Under the pieces are notes generated by a model. It was not told where the DNA came from, did no database searches, and saw nothing but the letters and a program-made list of their open reading frames with translations. The position numbers and the translations under genes are program-made. Shown here piece after piece: positions 1-7,490 of a DNA stretch of 39,100 nt (within the stretch, counting starts at the first letter, position 1; the number at the start of each line of letters is the position of its first letter). This DNA is from Streptosporangiaceae bacterium (GTDB lineage Bacteria; Actinomycetota; Actinomycetes; Streptosporangiales; Streptosporangiaceae): assembly GCA_025964715.1 (NCBI GenBank), contig JAOPYH010000230.1, positions 1 to 39,100 of the forward strand, written 5' to 3'.

Positions 1-322
1 GCCGCTCGATCGGACCGGGGAAGGCGTCCCAGCGGCCGGCGAACTCAAAGAACTGGTCCTTGACCGGGGTGTCCTTGTCGAGCCCGAGCATGAGGGCGTG
101 GTTGGGCCAGGACCCGACGACGTTGAGGGCCACCCGCCCCACGCCCGGCTCATAGCCGTTGATGTTGTCGAACACCAGGGCCGGACCGCGGTCGGTGAGG
201 TTCGAGGTGGCGCGGGACGCCGCCCCGAGGTCGGGCTCGGGGTTGACGGGTTCGGAATACGTCAGCAACTGACCATTACGGTCGAGCGTCGCGAGAAAAT
301 CCCGCAGATCGGCATAGGCCAT
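1..322 (-). CDS. ubiD: UbiD-family decarboxylase, N-terminal part (runs off the left edge)
   Basis: About 107 N-terminal residues are present; the rest lies outside the window. The protein begins MAYADLRDFLATLDRNGQL, followed by a YSEPVNPEPDLGAASR stretch and a PALVFDNINGY segment. This is the usual opening of UbiD (de)carboxylases, which use prenylated FMN to remove or add CO2 on aromatic or unsaturated acids. The ATG at 320-322 has a GAGGAA ribosome-binding site just upstream. The ubiX homologue lies 52 bases upstream on the same strand and would supply the prenylated flavin. With a MarR regulator further upstream, I infer a hydroxyarylic-acid decarboxylase set (vanillate or 4-hydroxybenzoate type) rather than quinone biosynthesis. 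The substrate cannot be read from this fragment. Confidence 0.88.
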   Translation of the reverse strand, partial: MAYADLRDFLATLDRNGQLLTYSEPVNPEPDLGAASRATSNLTDRGPALVFDNINGYEPGVGRVALNVVGSWPNHALMLGLDKDTPVKDQFFEFAGRWDAFPGPIER

Positions 323-374
323 GATGGGTTCCTCTTTCACGTGGAGGGCCGGAGTACTGAGGCGGGTCGCGGCC

Positions 375-1025
375 CTAGGGGGTCGTCACACGTCCCGGAG
401 CGGCGAGCGGGCCCGGGACGAGCAGGTCGTGGACCTGGGCGGCGTCGGCTCGCGGGTGCTTTCCCTGCTGCAGGCCGGCCCAGCGCCGGACGGTCGGAAG
501 GGTCAGCCCGAACTGGTCGAGCGTGCGTCCGACGACATGCTCGACGACGTCGCCGACGCTCGACGGGTGGTTGTAGAAGGCCGGAGTCGGTGGGAGCACG
601 GTGGTCCCCATGCGCGACAGCGCGAGCATGTTCTCCAGATGAATGGTCGACAGCGGCGTCTCCCGAGCGACCAGCACCAGCCGGCGGCGCTCCTTCAGGG
701 TGACGTCCGCGGCCCGGGCCACCAGGTCGCTGGCATAACCGGTACGGATGCCGGCGAGCGTCTTCATGCTGCACGGGACGACGACCATGCCGTCCGTGTG
801 AAAAGAGCCGCTGGAGATCGTCGCGCCCTGGTCCTCCGGCGAATAGCTGACGGTGGCCAGGTCCGAGACCTCACGGACGGTGTACGGAGTCTCCTCCGCG
901 ATGGTGGCGCGAGCCCACCGGCTCACCACCAGATGTGACTCCACCTCGAGCTCGCGCAGGGCCTCGAGCAGGCGGACCCCGATGATCGCTCCGGTGGCCC
1001 CCGTCATGGCAACGACGAGTCGCAC
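375..1025 (-). CDS. ubiX: UbiX-family flavin prenyltransferase
   Basis: This 216-residue protein should prenylate reduced FMN with dimethylallyl phosphate to make the cofactor of UbiD enzymes. Visible family motifs are the N-terminal TGATGAIIG (residues 8-16), the PCSMKT motif (84-89), the ERRRLVLVARETPLS stretch (112-126) and PAFYNHP (148-154). The start is GTG at 1025, preceded by a strong GGGGAGGT site. The C-terminal 25 or so residues after the family core are an extra proline/alanine-rich tail. It is followed on the same strand by the UbiD gene, the standard ubiX-ubiD pairing of aromatic-acid decarboxylase operons (vdcB/vdcC-like in Streptomyces, from family knowledge). An imperfect direct repeat upstream may be the regulator's site. 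Confidence 0.93.
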   Translation of the reverse strand: MRLVVAMTGATGAIIGVRLLEALRELEVESHLVVSRWARATIAEETPYTVREVSDLATVSYSPEDQGATISSGSFHTDGMVVVPCSMKTLAGIRTGYASDLVARAADVTLKERRRLVLVARETPLSTIHLENMLALSRMGTTVLPPTPAFYNHPSSVGDVVEHVVGRTLDQFGLTLPTVRRWAGLQQGKHPRADAAQVHDLLVPGPLAAPGRVTTP

Positions 1026-1066
1026 GGCAACCTCCCCAGGACAGACGGACTACGGACAGAAAGGGC

Positions 1067-1113
1067 GTGTACGTCCTAACTGCCACGAAGAATACTCCGT
1101 GCACGTCCCAACT
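1067..1113 (-). promoter_or_regulatory. Imperfect direct repeat upstream of ubiX, candidate regulator site
   Basis: Two 15-base units, GTGTACGTCCTAACT (1067-1081) and GTGCACGTCCCAACT (1099-1113), differ at two positions. They are spaced 32 bases start to start, about three helical turns. They lie 42-88 bases upstream of the ubiX start, between it and the MarR gene. The core GTGCACG recurs at 1738-1744 in the MarR/SDR intergenic region. Binding by the neighbouring MarR protein is inference only. Confidence 0.4.
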
Positions 1114-1207
1114 CCAATCCGGGGGGCTCCCGCGACGGACCGAGCCGGGCCTTACCGGTCGTACGCGCGGTTACGGCCCGCCGGAACGCGGGCCGGCGAG
1201 CGCGAGG

Positions 1208-1711
1208 TCACCTCGGCGTCTCGCCCTCGAGCAACCGGCCGGTCAGCCGGGAGAAGACCTGTCGTTCGTCCGCGGTGAGGGCGGCGAGCAACTGTTCGTC
1301 CACCTCGGCGGCGAAGGGAGCCGTACGGACCACCATGTCGCGGCCCTCGGGAGTGAGGTCGAGGAGCTTGCGCCGGGCGTCGGCGGTGTCCCGGGTGATG
1401 GTCAGCAGGCCGCGGCCGCGCAACCGCTCGACGATGGGGGCCGCGGTGGACTTGTCCAGACCCGCGTGGCTCCCGAGGGTGCGCTGATCCATGCTCCCGT
1501 GCATGTAGATGGTCCCGAGGACGGTGTACTGCGGGCCCGTGAGATCGCAGGGCACCGTCTCCTGCCACATCCGGGTTCGCAGCTGGAACAGCCGCCGGAT
1601 GATGTGCCCGGCACCGCTGGTCCCCTGACGCACCTGTGCTCGGACGCCGGCCTCGGAATCGGGCGCCGGATCGAGGCCCACCGCTTCGGGCGTCTCCTCC
1701 GCAGCGGCCAT
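1208..1711 (-). CDS. MarR-family transcriptional regulator
   Basis: This 167-residue MarR-type regulator probably controls the ubiX-ubiD genes and possibly the divergent SDR. I chose the ATG at 1711 because GGAAGGAG lies just upstream. A longer reading from 1774 adds 21 residues with no ribosome-binding site. Residues 60-100 hold the helix-turn-helix (QYTVLGTIY, then TLGSHAGLDKSTAAPIVERL), and the wing follows at about 101-122 (GLLTITRDTADARRKLLDLT). The D-x-R pair in the wing is the family DNA-contact signature. It sits between two functionally related groups and diverges from the SDR across 149 bases. MarR proteins of aromatic-acid operons are usually repressors relieved by the substrate; that is family knowledge, not visible here. 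Confidence 0.9.
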   Translation of the reverse strand: MAAAEETPEAVGLDPAPDSEAGVRAQVRQGTSGAGHIIRRLFQLRTRMWQETVPCDLTGPQYTVLGTIYMHGSMDQRTLGSHAGLDKSTAAPIVERLRGRGLLTITRDTADARRKLLDLTPEGRDMVVRTAPFAAEVDEQLLAALTADERQVFSRLTGRLLEGETPR

Positions 1712-1860
1712 GCGGGGCTCCTTCCGTACATTCGGGCGTGCACGGAACATCTTAGGGTCGGTCATGCTCGGCAACCCCCGGAGCAGGGGTGCATGGCCCG
1801 CCCTCTAAGGTCGTGCACGCCGCACTCGAGCGGCCGAACCGATGGGCTGACTGGGGGAAC

Positions 1861-2700
1861 ATGGGTTTCCAGATCGAAGCGCACGGAGCCAGAGCGGTCG
1901 TCACGGGTGCGTCGTCCGGGATCGGCGGACTGTATGCCCGCCGGCTGGCCGAGCTCGGCTGGAACCTCACGCTGGTGGCCCGGCGTACGGAACGGCTGGA
2001 GGATCTGGCACAGGCGATCCGGTCCGACCATGGCCGCGACGTGCGGACCGTCACCGCCGATCTCGGGCGGCAGGACGACACCGAACGGGTCTGCGGGCAT
2101 GTCGCCGAGGACGACGTCGCGCTTCTGGTGAACAACGCCGGGATCAATGGCTATGGCCACTTCGAGGAGGTGGACCCGGCGCTGGCGCACCAGGTCCTCG
2201 CGGTCAACGTCGTGGCTCCCACGCTGCTGAGCCGCGCCGCCCTGCCGGGCATGCTGGCCCGCGGGCGAGGCGCTGTGGTCAACGTCGCCTCACTGCTGGC
2301 GTTCGCGGGGGCCGTTGCTCCTGATCCGCTGCCCTACCGCGTGACGTACGCCGGCACGAAGGGCTACCTCGTGACCTTCACCCGCACCCTCGCGTCCGAG
2401 CTCGCCGGCGCGCCGGTGCAGGTCCAGGTCCTGTGCCCGGGTCTGACCGAGACCGAGTTCCACCTGACCACGGGGGCGGAGCCCGTGCCGGGCCGGCAGG
2501 AGCGGGTGCACGAGGACGGAGGGATGAACGCCGGGGACGTCGTCACGGCATCACTGCGAGGCCTCACGGATGGCGAGGTCCTCTGCGTCCCCGGTCTCGC
2601 CGATCCCCAGGCCGCGGAGCGGCTGGTGCAGGCCGAAGCAGAGCTACGCCAGGGCAGCCGGCCGGTCCTCGCGCAGCGCTATCGCGACCCCGTGGACTAG
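1861..2700 (+). CDS. Short-chain dehydrogenase/reductase (SDR)
   Basis: A 279-residue classical SDR, an NAD(P)-dependent oxidoreductase of unknown substrate. The nucleotide-binding TGASSGIG is at residues 15-22, NNAG at 91-94, the catalytic Ser at about 144, and the YxxxK pair is Y163 and K167. The ATG at 1861 has GGGGGA upstream; an in-frame start at 1789 would add 24 unlikely residues. The C-terminal part (PGLTETEFH and beyond) resembles DltE/YqjQ-like SDRs, which often have broad or unknown specificity. It diverges from the MarR gene and could be in the same regulon. Confidence 0.9.
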   Translation: MGFQIEAHGARAVVTGASSGIGGLYARRLAELGWNLTLVARRTERLEDLAQAIRSDHGRDVRTVTADLGRQDDTERVCGHVAEDDVALLVNNAGINGYGHFEEVDPALAHQVLAVNVVAPTLLSRAALPGMLARGRGAVVNVASLLAFAGAVAPDPLPYRVTYAGTKGYLVTFTRTLASELAGAPVQVQVLCPGLTETEFHLTTGAEPVPGRQERVHEDGGMNAGDVVTASLRGLTDGEVLCVPGLADPQAAERLVQAEAELRQGSRPVLAQRYRDPVD

Positions 2701-2717
2701 GAAGATCCGCCGGCCGA

Positions 2718-2936
2718 TCAGGGGGGCGGGGTGCCCGGTTCGGGGCGCCCGTGGCCGAGTCGCCACCCCGATCCGCGGCACGCCTGCGGCATGGGCGGGA
2801 ATCGGTGCCCGGAGACATCGGTGCTCCAGCGGTGCTCGTCATCGCCGTCGCACTCATAGAAGCCGCTCTCGGGCACGATCTCGCCCGGACTGTGCAGGTC
2901 GCCTGAGCCCTTCGTGCCCTCCGGTTGGTCGCTCAT
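2718..2936 (-). CDS. Small conserved-looking hypothetical protein, 72 aa
   Basis: The deduced peptide is polar, with a motif-rich middle (SGFYECDGDDEHRWSTDVSG then HRFPPMP and CRGSGWRL) and only two cysteines. Its regular spacing of Cys, His, Trp and Pro resembles the small zinc-ribbon-like or YjzC-like proteins that are common and uncharacterised in actinomycetes. I do not recognise a named family with confidence. The start is ATG at 2936 with a weak GGCAGG upstream. It lies between the convergent SDR and the MHS transporter terminator, with no evident operon partner. Confidence 0.55.
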   Translation of the reverse strand: MSDQPEGTKGSGDLHSPGEIVPESGFYECDGDDEHRWSTDVSGHRFPPMPQACRGSGWRLGHGRPEPGTPPP

Positions 2937-3000
2937 ACCTGCCGGTTACCCAGGTCACAGGGGGGATAACGTCGGGGTCGCGCTCGCTTCCCGCAAAGCC

Positions 3001-3030
3001 TGCCGCGGCCCGGTGAACCGGGCCGCGGCA
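3001..3030 (-). terminator. Strong intrinsic hairpin after the transporter gene
   Basis: A perfect 13-bp inverted repeat (TGCCGCGGCCCGG and its complement) with a four-base loop lies immediately after the stop codon of the MHS transporter gene. It is the likely end of the three-gene minus-strand operon. No T-run follows, as is usual in high-GC actinomycetes. Confidence 0.8.
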
Positions 3031-3037
3031 GGAGGAC

Positions 3038-4354
3038 TCAGGTCAGATCGCGTCCCTTGGTCTCAGGCGTCAGCAGCGTGGTGACCAGGCCGATGGTCAC
3101 GAGCACGACCATGTAGAGGGCGAAGACCCAGTCCAGGTGCCGCACGTGCAGCCAGGTCAGCAGATACGGGCCCGTACCGCCGAACAGCGCGACGATGAAC
3201 GAGTAGGGCACGCCGACCCCGGACGCCCGTACGTCGGTCGGGAACAGCTCCGCGAAGTACGCGGGCATGATCCCGACGAAGGCGCCGAGGAAGAACAGCG
3301 CCACCGCCATGAGGATGCCGAGCCGTACGGCCGAGTCGTTGAGCGCGGCGGTGAGCGGGAACGTCAGGACCAGGAACGCCACGCCGTAGGTGATGAAGAT
3401 GGGCTTGCGCCCGAACCGGTCCGAGAGCTTGCCCCACAAGGGCAGCGTGCACATGAAGAACAGGTTCGCGAGCACGCTCGCCCACAGTCCCCCGGTCGCG
3501 CCGACCCCCTTGCCGCTGATGGCGAACCCGGAGATGCCGACCGCCCACGTGTAGTAGACGACGGTGACGCCGCAGCTCAGGCCGAGGATGCGCGCCACGC
3601 TGACCTTGTTCTTCGCCAGGCCGCCCAGCAACTCGCGGGCGGTGCGCCGCGAGGCGCCCGTGGTGGACTCCTCGAAGGCCCGGGTCTCCTTGAGGGTGCG
3701 CCGGAGGTACAGCCCGACGAGGCCGAGCAGGCCACCGACCAGGAACGGCAGCCGCCATGCCCAGTTCCGCAGGGCCTCTTCACCGAACAGGCTCGAGGAG
3801 GCCGCGCCGATGAGGGAGGCCAGCACGATGCCCGCCGTCACCGATACGTACAGGCTCGTGGACCACAGGCCACGGCGCTCCCTGGGCGCGATCTCGGCCA
3901 CGTAGGTGTACGAGGCCGCGATCTCGCCTCCGTGGGCCAGGCCCTGCATGAGCCGGGCCACCACGAGGATGACGCCGGCCAGCAGGCCCACCGTCGAATG
4001 CGTCGGCGCGATCCCGATGAGCACGCTGCCACCGGCCATCAGGAGCATCGACGAGGTCATCGCGGACCGGCGCCCGTACCGGTCCGCGAGCCACCCGAAG
4101 ACGAATCCGCCGATCGGCCGCATGAAGAAGCCCACCGCGAAGACGGCAAGGGTCGACAACAGCGAACTGGTCGCGTCACCGCCGACGAAGAACTGCTTGG
4201 CGAAGAACGGCGCGAAGATCGCGTAGACGCTCCAGTCGTACCACTCGAGCGTGTTGCCGATCCCCGCGCCGAAGAGGGTCCGGAAACGGCCCTGCGGGGC
4301 GGCGTCGACCGCTTGGGGCTCGGCGCCCACGGGGGGATAGGTAGGAGCCGTCAT
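3038..4354 (-). CDS. MHS-family (major facilitator) organic acid:proton symporter
   Basis: A 438-residue integral membrane transporter with about 12 hydrophobic segments. GNTLEWYDWSVYAIFAPFFA (residues 33-52) is the opening of the metabolite:H+ symporter subfamily (KgtP, ShiA, ProP relatives). The loop 2-3 signature GWLADRYGRR is at 87-96, and a second copy (LWGKLSDRFGRK) lies mid-protein. It is the last gene of an operon with an aldehyde dehydrogenase and an FAD-dependent dehydrogenase, starting 57 bases after the latter. It therefore most likely imports the acid or ester precursor that these enzymes process. The substrate is unknown; MHS proteins carry dicarboxylates, shikimate, citrate, aromatic acids and betaines. 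Confidence 0.92.
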   Translation of the reverse strand: MTAPTYPPVGAEPQAVDAAPQGRFRTLFGAGIGNTLEWYDWSVYAIFAPFFAKQFFVGGDATSSLLSTLAVFAVGFFMRPIGGFVFGWLADRYGRRSAMTSSMLLMAGGSVLIGIAPTHSTVGLLAGVILVVARLMQGLAHGGEIAASYTYVAEIAPRERRGLWSTSLYVSVTAGIVLASLIGAASSSLFGEEALRNWAWRLPFLVGGLLGLVGLYLRRTLKETRAFEESTTGASRRTARELLGGLAKNKVSVARILGLSCGVTVVYYTWAVGISGFAISGKGVGATGGLWASVLANLFFMCTLPLWGKLSDRFGRKPIFITYGVAFLVLTFPLTAALNDSAVRLGILMAVALFFLGAFVGIMPAYFAELFPTDVRASGVGVPYSFIVALFGGTGPYLLTWLHVRHLDWVFALYMVVLVTIGLVTTLLTPETKGRDLT

Positions 4355-4411
4355 TGGCCCTCCAGATGTTCAACCGTCTTCGACGGCGGGGTGGGGGTGA
4401 GAAGGGGCTTT

Positions 4412-5794
4412 CTAGCGGTCGGCGGTCCGGGCGGCGGCGTGCCGGCCGGCCACGCGGCCGAAGACCATCCCGCGGAGTACGGAGGTGCCGCCCGGATATT
4501 TGCCGTGATAGATGCCGGTGCACTCCCCGGCGGCGTAGAGCCCGGGGATGGGCTCGTCGTCTGCGTCGAGGACCTCACCGCTGACGTTCGTCTCGAGCCC
4601 CCCGAAGGTGAAGACGATCGCGCAGGAGACCGGGTAGGCGAGGAAGGGGCCACGCTCGACGGGGACCGCCCAGTTGCTCTTCGGCGGTTCGATCCCCTCG
4701 GTACGCTTGCCGTCCGGCGTACGCCAGTCGAACGGGGCGTCGGTCACCGCGGCGTTGAAGTCCGCGATGGTGGTGGCCAGGGTGCCGGCCGGCACGTCCA
4801 GGCTCCGCGCCAGCTCCTCGACGCTGCCCGCCGTGATCGGCTTGGCGCTGGTCAGGATGCCCCGGGCGCGGTCGGTGACCTCTTTGAAGCTCTCGTCGGT
4901 GATGAAGTAGGCCACGCCGTCCGGCTGTGCCCACACGGCGCGGGCGGTGGACTCGTAGGTCTCGTCGACGGTGCCGCGGCCCTCGTCGAGGAACCGCTCA
5001 CCCCGGTTGTTGACCAGGATGCCGTACGGGAACACCATCACGAGCGCTTCGGGGTCGGAGCTGCGCGGATCCACCGGCTCGGCGTGGAAGCAGTCCCACT
5101 GGCCCCCACGCTTGGCGCCGACGTCCAAGGCCATCCGTACGCCCTCGCCCTTGTTGAACCGCACGCCGGGGGCGATGGGGACGAGCCGTTCGACCTCTCC
5201 GCCCGTGAGCTCCTCGGCGAGGTGGCGCTGGTCGCCCTCGAAGCCACCCGAGGCGATGATGAGGGCGTCGGCGTCGATGGTCTGCTCACCGTCGTCGCCG
5301 GTCACCACGAGCCCGGTGACGCGGCCCTGGTCGTCGGTGACGAGCCGCTGCGCGGTGGTGCGATAACGGAACTGGACCCCGAGCCGCTCGGCCGCCGGCC
5401 GAAGCACGTTCAGCAGTCCCTCTCCTCCGCCGACCGGCTGCAGGCGGGGGCGGTTGCTGTTGATGAAGTACGTGGCCAGCTTGCGGAAACGGGCGCCGTG
5501 GGACTGGATCCAGTCCATGGTCTCGGGCACCCGCTCGACGAGCTCGTGCACATAGGCCGCGGGGGTCTTGCCGCCGGAGAATCCGACGACGTCGGACACG
5601 AAGTTCTCCCCCGGGTCATAGACGTCGTCCAGCCTCAGGTATGCGGAGGTCCATCTGGTGTTGCCGCCCGCCTCGTGCTCGTCCGCACGCTCGACGAGGA
5701 TGACGGATGTCCCGGAGGACTCCCCGAGCTCTTCGGCCGCGGACACCGCGGCCGACAGTCCGGCGATGCCGGACCCGATGACGACGATCGACAT
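4412..5794 (-). CDS. FAD-dependent oxidoreductase (fumarate reductase / tricarballylate dehydrogenase-like)
   Basis: A 460-residue flavoprotein of the FAD_binding_2 family. The dinucleotide motif GSGIAG is at 7-12. GGNTRW (43-48) is typical of the succinate dehydrogenase/fumarate reductase/TcuA-like branch, and the C terminus carries GLYAAGECTGIYHGKYPGG. The ATG at 5794 is chosen for its GAGAGGAG site; the frame stays open upstream only as a shadow inside the aldehyde dehydrogenase gene. It begins 10 bases after the aldehyde dehydrogenase stop, so the two are translationally close. Similarity in the GGNTRW region suggests oxidation or reduction of a C=C bond in a carboxylate. Whether it is a true tricarballylate dehydrogenase, a ketosteroid-type dehydrogenase or something else is open. 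Confidence 0.88.
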   Translation of the reverse strand: MSIVVIGSGIAGLSAAVSAAEELGESSGTSVILVERADEHEAGGNTRWTSAYLRLDDVYDPGENFVSDVVGFSGGKTPAAYVHELVERVPETMDWIQSHGARFRKLATYFINSNRPRLQPVGGGEGLLNVLRPAAERLGVQFRYRTTAQRLVTDDQGRVTGLVVTGDDGEQTIDADALIIASGGFEGDQRHLAEELTGGEVERLVPIAPGVRFNKGEGVRMALDVGAKRGGQWDCFHAEPVDPRSSDPEALVMVFPYGILVNNRGERFLDEGRGTVDETYESTARAVWAQPDGVAYFITDESFKEVTDRARGILTSAKPITAGSVEELARSLDVPAGTLATTIADFNAAVTDAPFDWRTPDGKRTEGIEPPKSNWAVPVERGPFLAYPVSCAIVFTFGGLETNVSGEVLDADDEPIPGLYAAGECTGIYHGKYPGGTSVLRGMVFGRVAGRHAAARTADR

Positions 5795-5804
5795 CTCGCT
5801 CCTC

Positions 5805-7328
5805 TCAGGCGCGCGGGTTGAAGGGGTCCTTGACGCCCTGGCCGGTGTCCACCCAGACGCTCTTCTCCTCCGTGTATTCACGGAGCGCGTCAGGGCCGTT
5901 CTCGCGGCCGAGGCCGCTCTGCTTGTAGCCGCCGAAGGGGGTGGCGTAGCCGGTCTTGCGGTAGTTGTTGATCCACACCGTGCCGGCGCGCAGGCGGCCG
6001 GCGACGCGGTGGGCGCGCTGGATGTTGTTGGTCCAGACCCCGGCCGCGAGACCGAACTGGGTGTCGTTGGCGATGCGGACGGCCTCGTCCTCGTCGCTGA
6101 AGCGGATGACCGCCGCGATGGGGCCGAAGACCTCTTCCTGGGCGATCCGCATGTCGTTGGTGACGTCGGCGAAGACGGTCGGCCGCATGAACAGGCCGTC
6201 GGCGAATCCGTCCACCTTGGCCGGTGAACCGCCGGCCACGAGCCGGGCGCCGTCCTCGGTGGCGACCTGGACATAGTGCAGCACCTTGTCGTACTGCGGC
6301 CTGCACGCGACCGTGCCCATCTCGCTGGCGGAGTCCTGCGGGTCACCGACCTTGATGGCCTCGGCCCGCTTGGTCAGCTCCTCGACGACCTGGTCGTAGA
6401 TGCCGTCCTGGACGAGGATGCGGGAGCCGGCCATGCAGGTCTGCCCGCTGGCGCCGAAGATCCCGGCGACCAGTCCGTTGATCGCGCTGCCGAGGTCGGC
6501 GTCCTCGAACACTATGTTCGGGGACTTCCCGCCGAGCTCGAGCGAGACGCGCTTCAGGGACTTGCCCGCCTGCGCGGCGATGGCCTGCCCGGTGGCGGTG
6601 GACCCGGTGAACGCGATCTTGTCCACGCCCGGGTGAGTGGTGAGCGAGGTGCCGGACGGGCTGCCCAGGCCGGTGACCACGTTGAAGACGCCTGGCGGCA
6701 GTCCGGCCTCCGCGGCGAGCTCAGCGAACCGGATGGCCGACACCGGCGTGACCTCCGACGGCTTGGCGATGACCGTGTTGCCCGCGGCCAGCGCGGGGCC
6801 GAGCTTCCACAGCAGGAGCAGCAGGGGGGAGTTCCACGGCGTGATGGCCGCGACGACGCCGAGCGGCTCGCGCACGGTGTAGTTGAGCATGTCCTTGACG
6901 TGCAGCGGGTTGGTGCTGCCCGTGGGCATCTGGGCGAGCCCGGCGTAGTAGTTGAAGTACTCGGGCATGAGCTTGGCCTGCCCGACCATCTCGCGGATCA
7001 GCTTGCCGTTCTCGTCCACCTGGAGCTGGGCGATCTCTTCGGCGTTGTCCGCGATGGCCTGGCCGAACCTGATCAGGAACTTGGCCCGGTCCGCGGCGCG
7101 GAAGCCCGGCCAGTCGCCCTCGTCGAAGGCACGGCGGGCACTCGCCACGGCCCGGTCGACGTCGGCCACCGAGGCGTTCGGGACCTGTGCCCACACCCGG
7201 CCGGTGGCGGGGTTGAGGACGTCGAGGTATTCGCCATCCGCGGGGCTCACCTGCTCGTTGTCGATGAACAGCCCGTAGCGGGTGACCTCCTCGCTGGAGC
7301 CCGCGGTGGAACCTGGTGCTTGGGACAT
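5805..7328 (-). CDS. NAD(P)-dependent aldehyde dehydrogenase
   Basis: A 507-residue ALDH-superfamily enzyme oxidising an aldehyde to the acid. All the expected catalytic positions are visible: the oxyanion Asn in TPWN (N166), the cofactor Lys in AKP (K189), the general base Glu in LELGGK (E264) and the nucleophile Cys in GQTCMAG (C298). The ATG at 7328 has AAGGGT upstream. It is the first gene of the ALDH-FAD enzyme-MHS operon. It faces a GntR regulator across a 162-base region containing a palindrome within the likely promoter. Sequence style is that of the betaine/vanillin/semialdehyde group; I cannot narrow the substrate further. Confidence 0.94.
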   Translation of the reverse strand: MSQAPGSTAGSSEEVTRYGLFIDNEQVSPADGEYLDVLNPATGRVWAQVPNASVADVDRAVASARRAFDEGDWPGFRAADRAKFLIRFGQAIADNAEEIAQLQVDENGKLIREMVGQAKLMPEYFNYYAGLAQMPTGSTNPLHVKDMLNYTVREPLGVVAAITPWNSPLLLLLWKLGPALAAGNTVIAKPSEVTPVSAIRFAELAAEAGLPPGVFNVVTGLGSPSGTSLTTHPGVDKIAFTGSTATGQAIAAQAGKSLKRVSLELGGKSPNIVFEDADLGSAINGLVAGIFGASGQTCMAGSRILVQDGIYDQVVEELTKRAEAIKVGDPQDSASEMGTVACRPQYDKVLHYVQVATEDGARLVAGGSPAKVDGFADGLFMRPTVFADVTNDMRIAQEEVFGPIAAVIRFSDEDEAVRIANDTQFGLAAGVWTNNIQRAHRVAGRLRAGTVWINNYRKTGYATPFGGYKQSGLGRENGPDALREYTEEKSVWVDTGQGVKDPFNPRA

Positions 7329-7405
7329 TGGCGAACCCTTCGTACAGCGGTAAGAACGTCAGCGCGGGAGACCTGGGCCACCCCTTCGTACGGCGCTGAG
7401 GTGCG

Positions 7406-7435
7406 ACGTTAAACGATTGTCCTACAATCGGTCAA
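7406..7435 (-). promoter_or_regulatory. Candidate promoter of the ALDH operon
   Basis: Reading the minus strand, TTGACC (7435-7430) lies 18 bases before TAACGT (7411-7406), which fits the actinobacterial TAnnnT -10 rule. Transcription would start near 7399, giving a leader of about 70 bases to the ALDH ATG. The GntR palindrome fills the spacer, so bound regulator would block the polymerase. Inferred from sequence pattern only. Confidence 0.5.
7414..7430. promoter_or_regulatory. Palindromic operator, likely for the GntR regulator
   Basis: A perfect 7-3-7 palindrome, CGATTGT-CCT-ACAATCG. Operators of FCD-type GntR proteins commonly have this TTGTnnnACAA form. It overlaps TACAAT (7423-7428), a good plus-strand -10 box for the GntR gene, and the spacer of the minus-strand promoter. 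One site could therefore serve both repression of the catabolic operon and autoregulation. Confidence 0.7.
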
Positions 7436-7490
7436 TAGGACAGGACAAGATTTTCTGTTAGGGTCCGACAGAGCCAGCACAGGAGGATCG

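Noticed and set aside
3137..5821. An 894-codon plus-strand open frame across the transporter and FAD enzyme genes
   Set aside because: It is antisense to two clear minus-strand genes. Its composition (Arg, Gly, Ala and Glu with no recognisable motif) is typical of a high-GC shadow frame.
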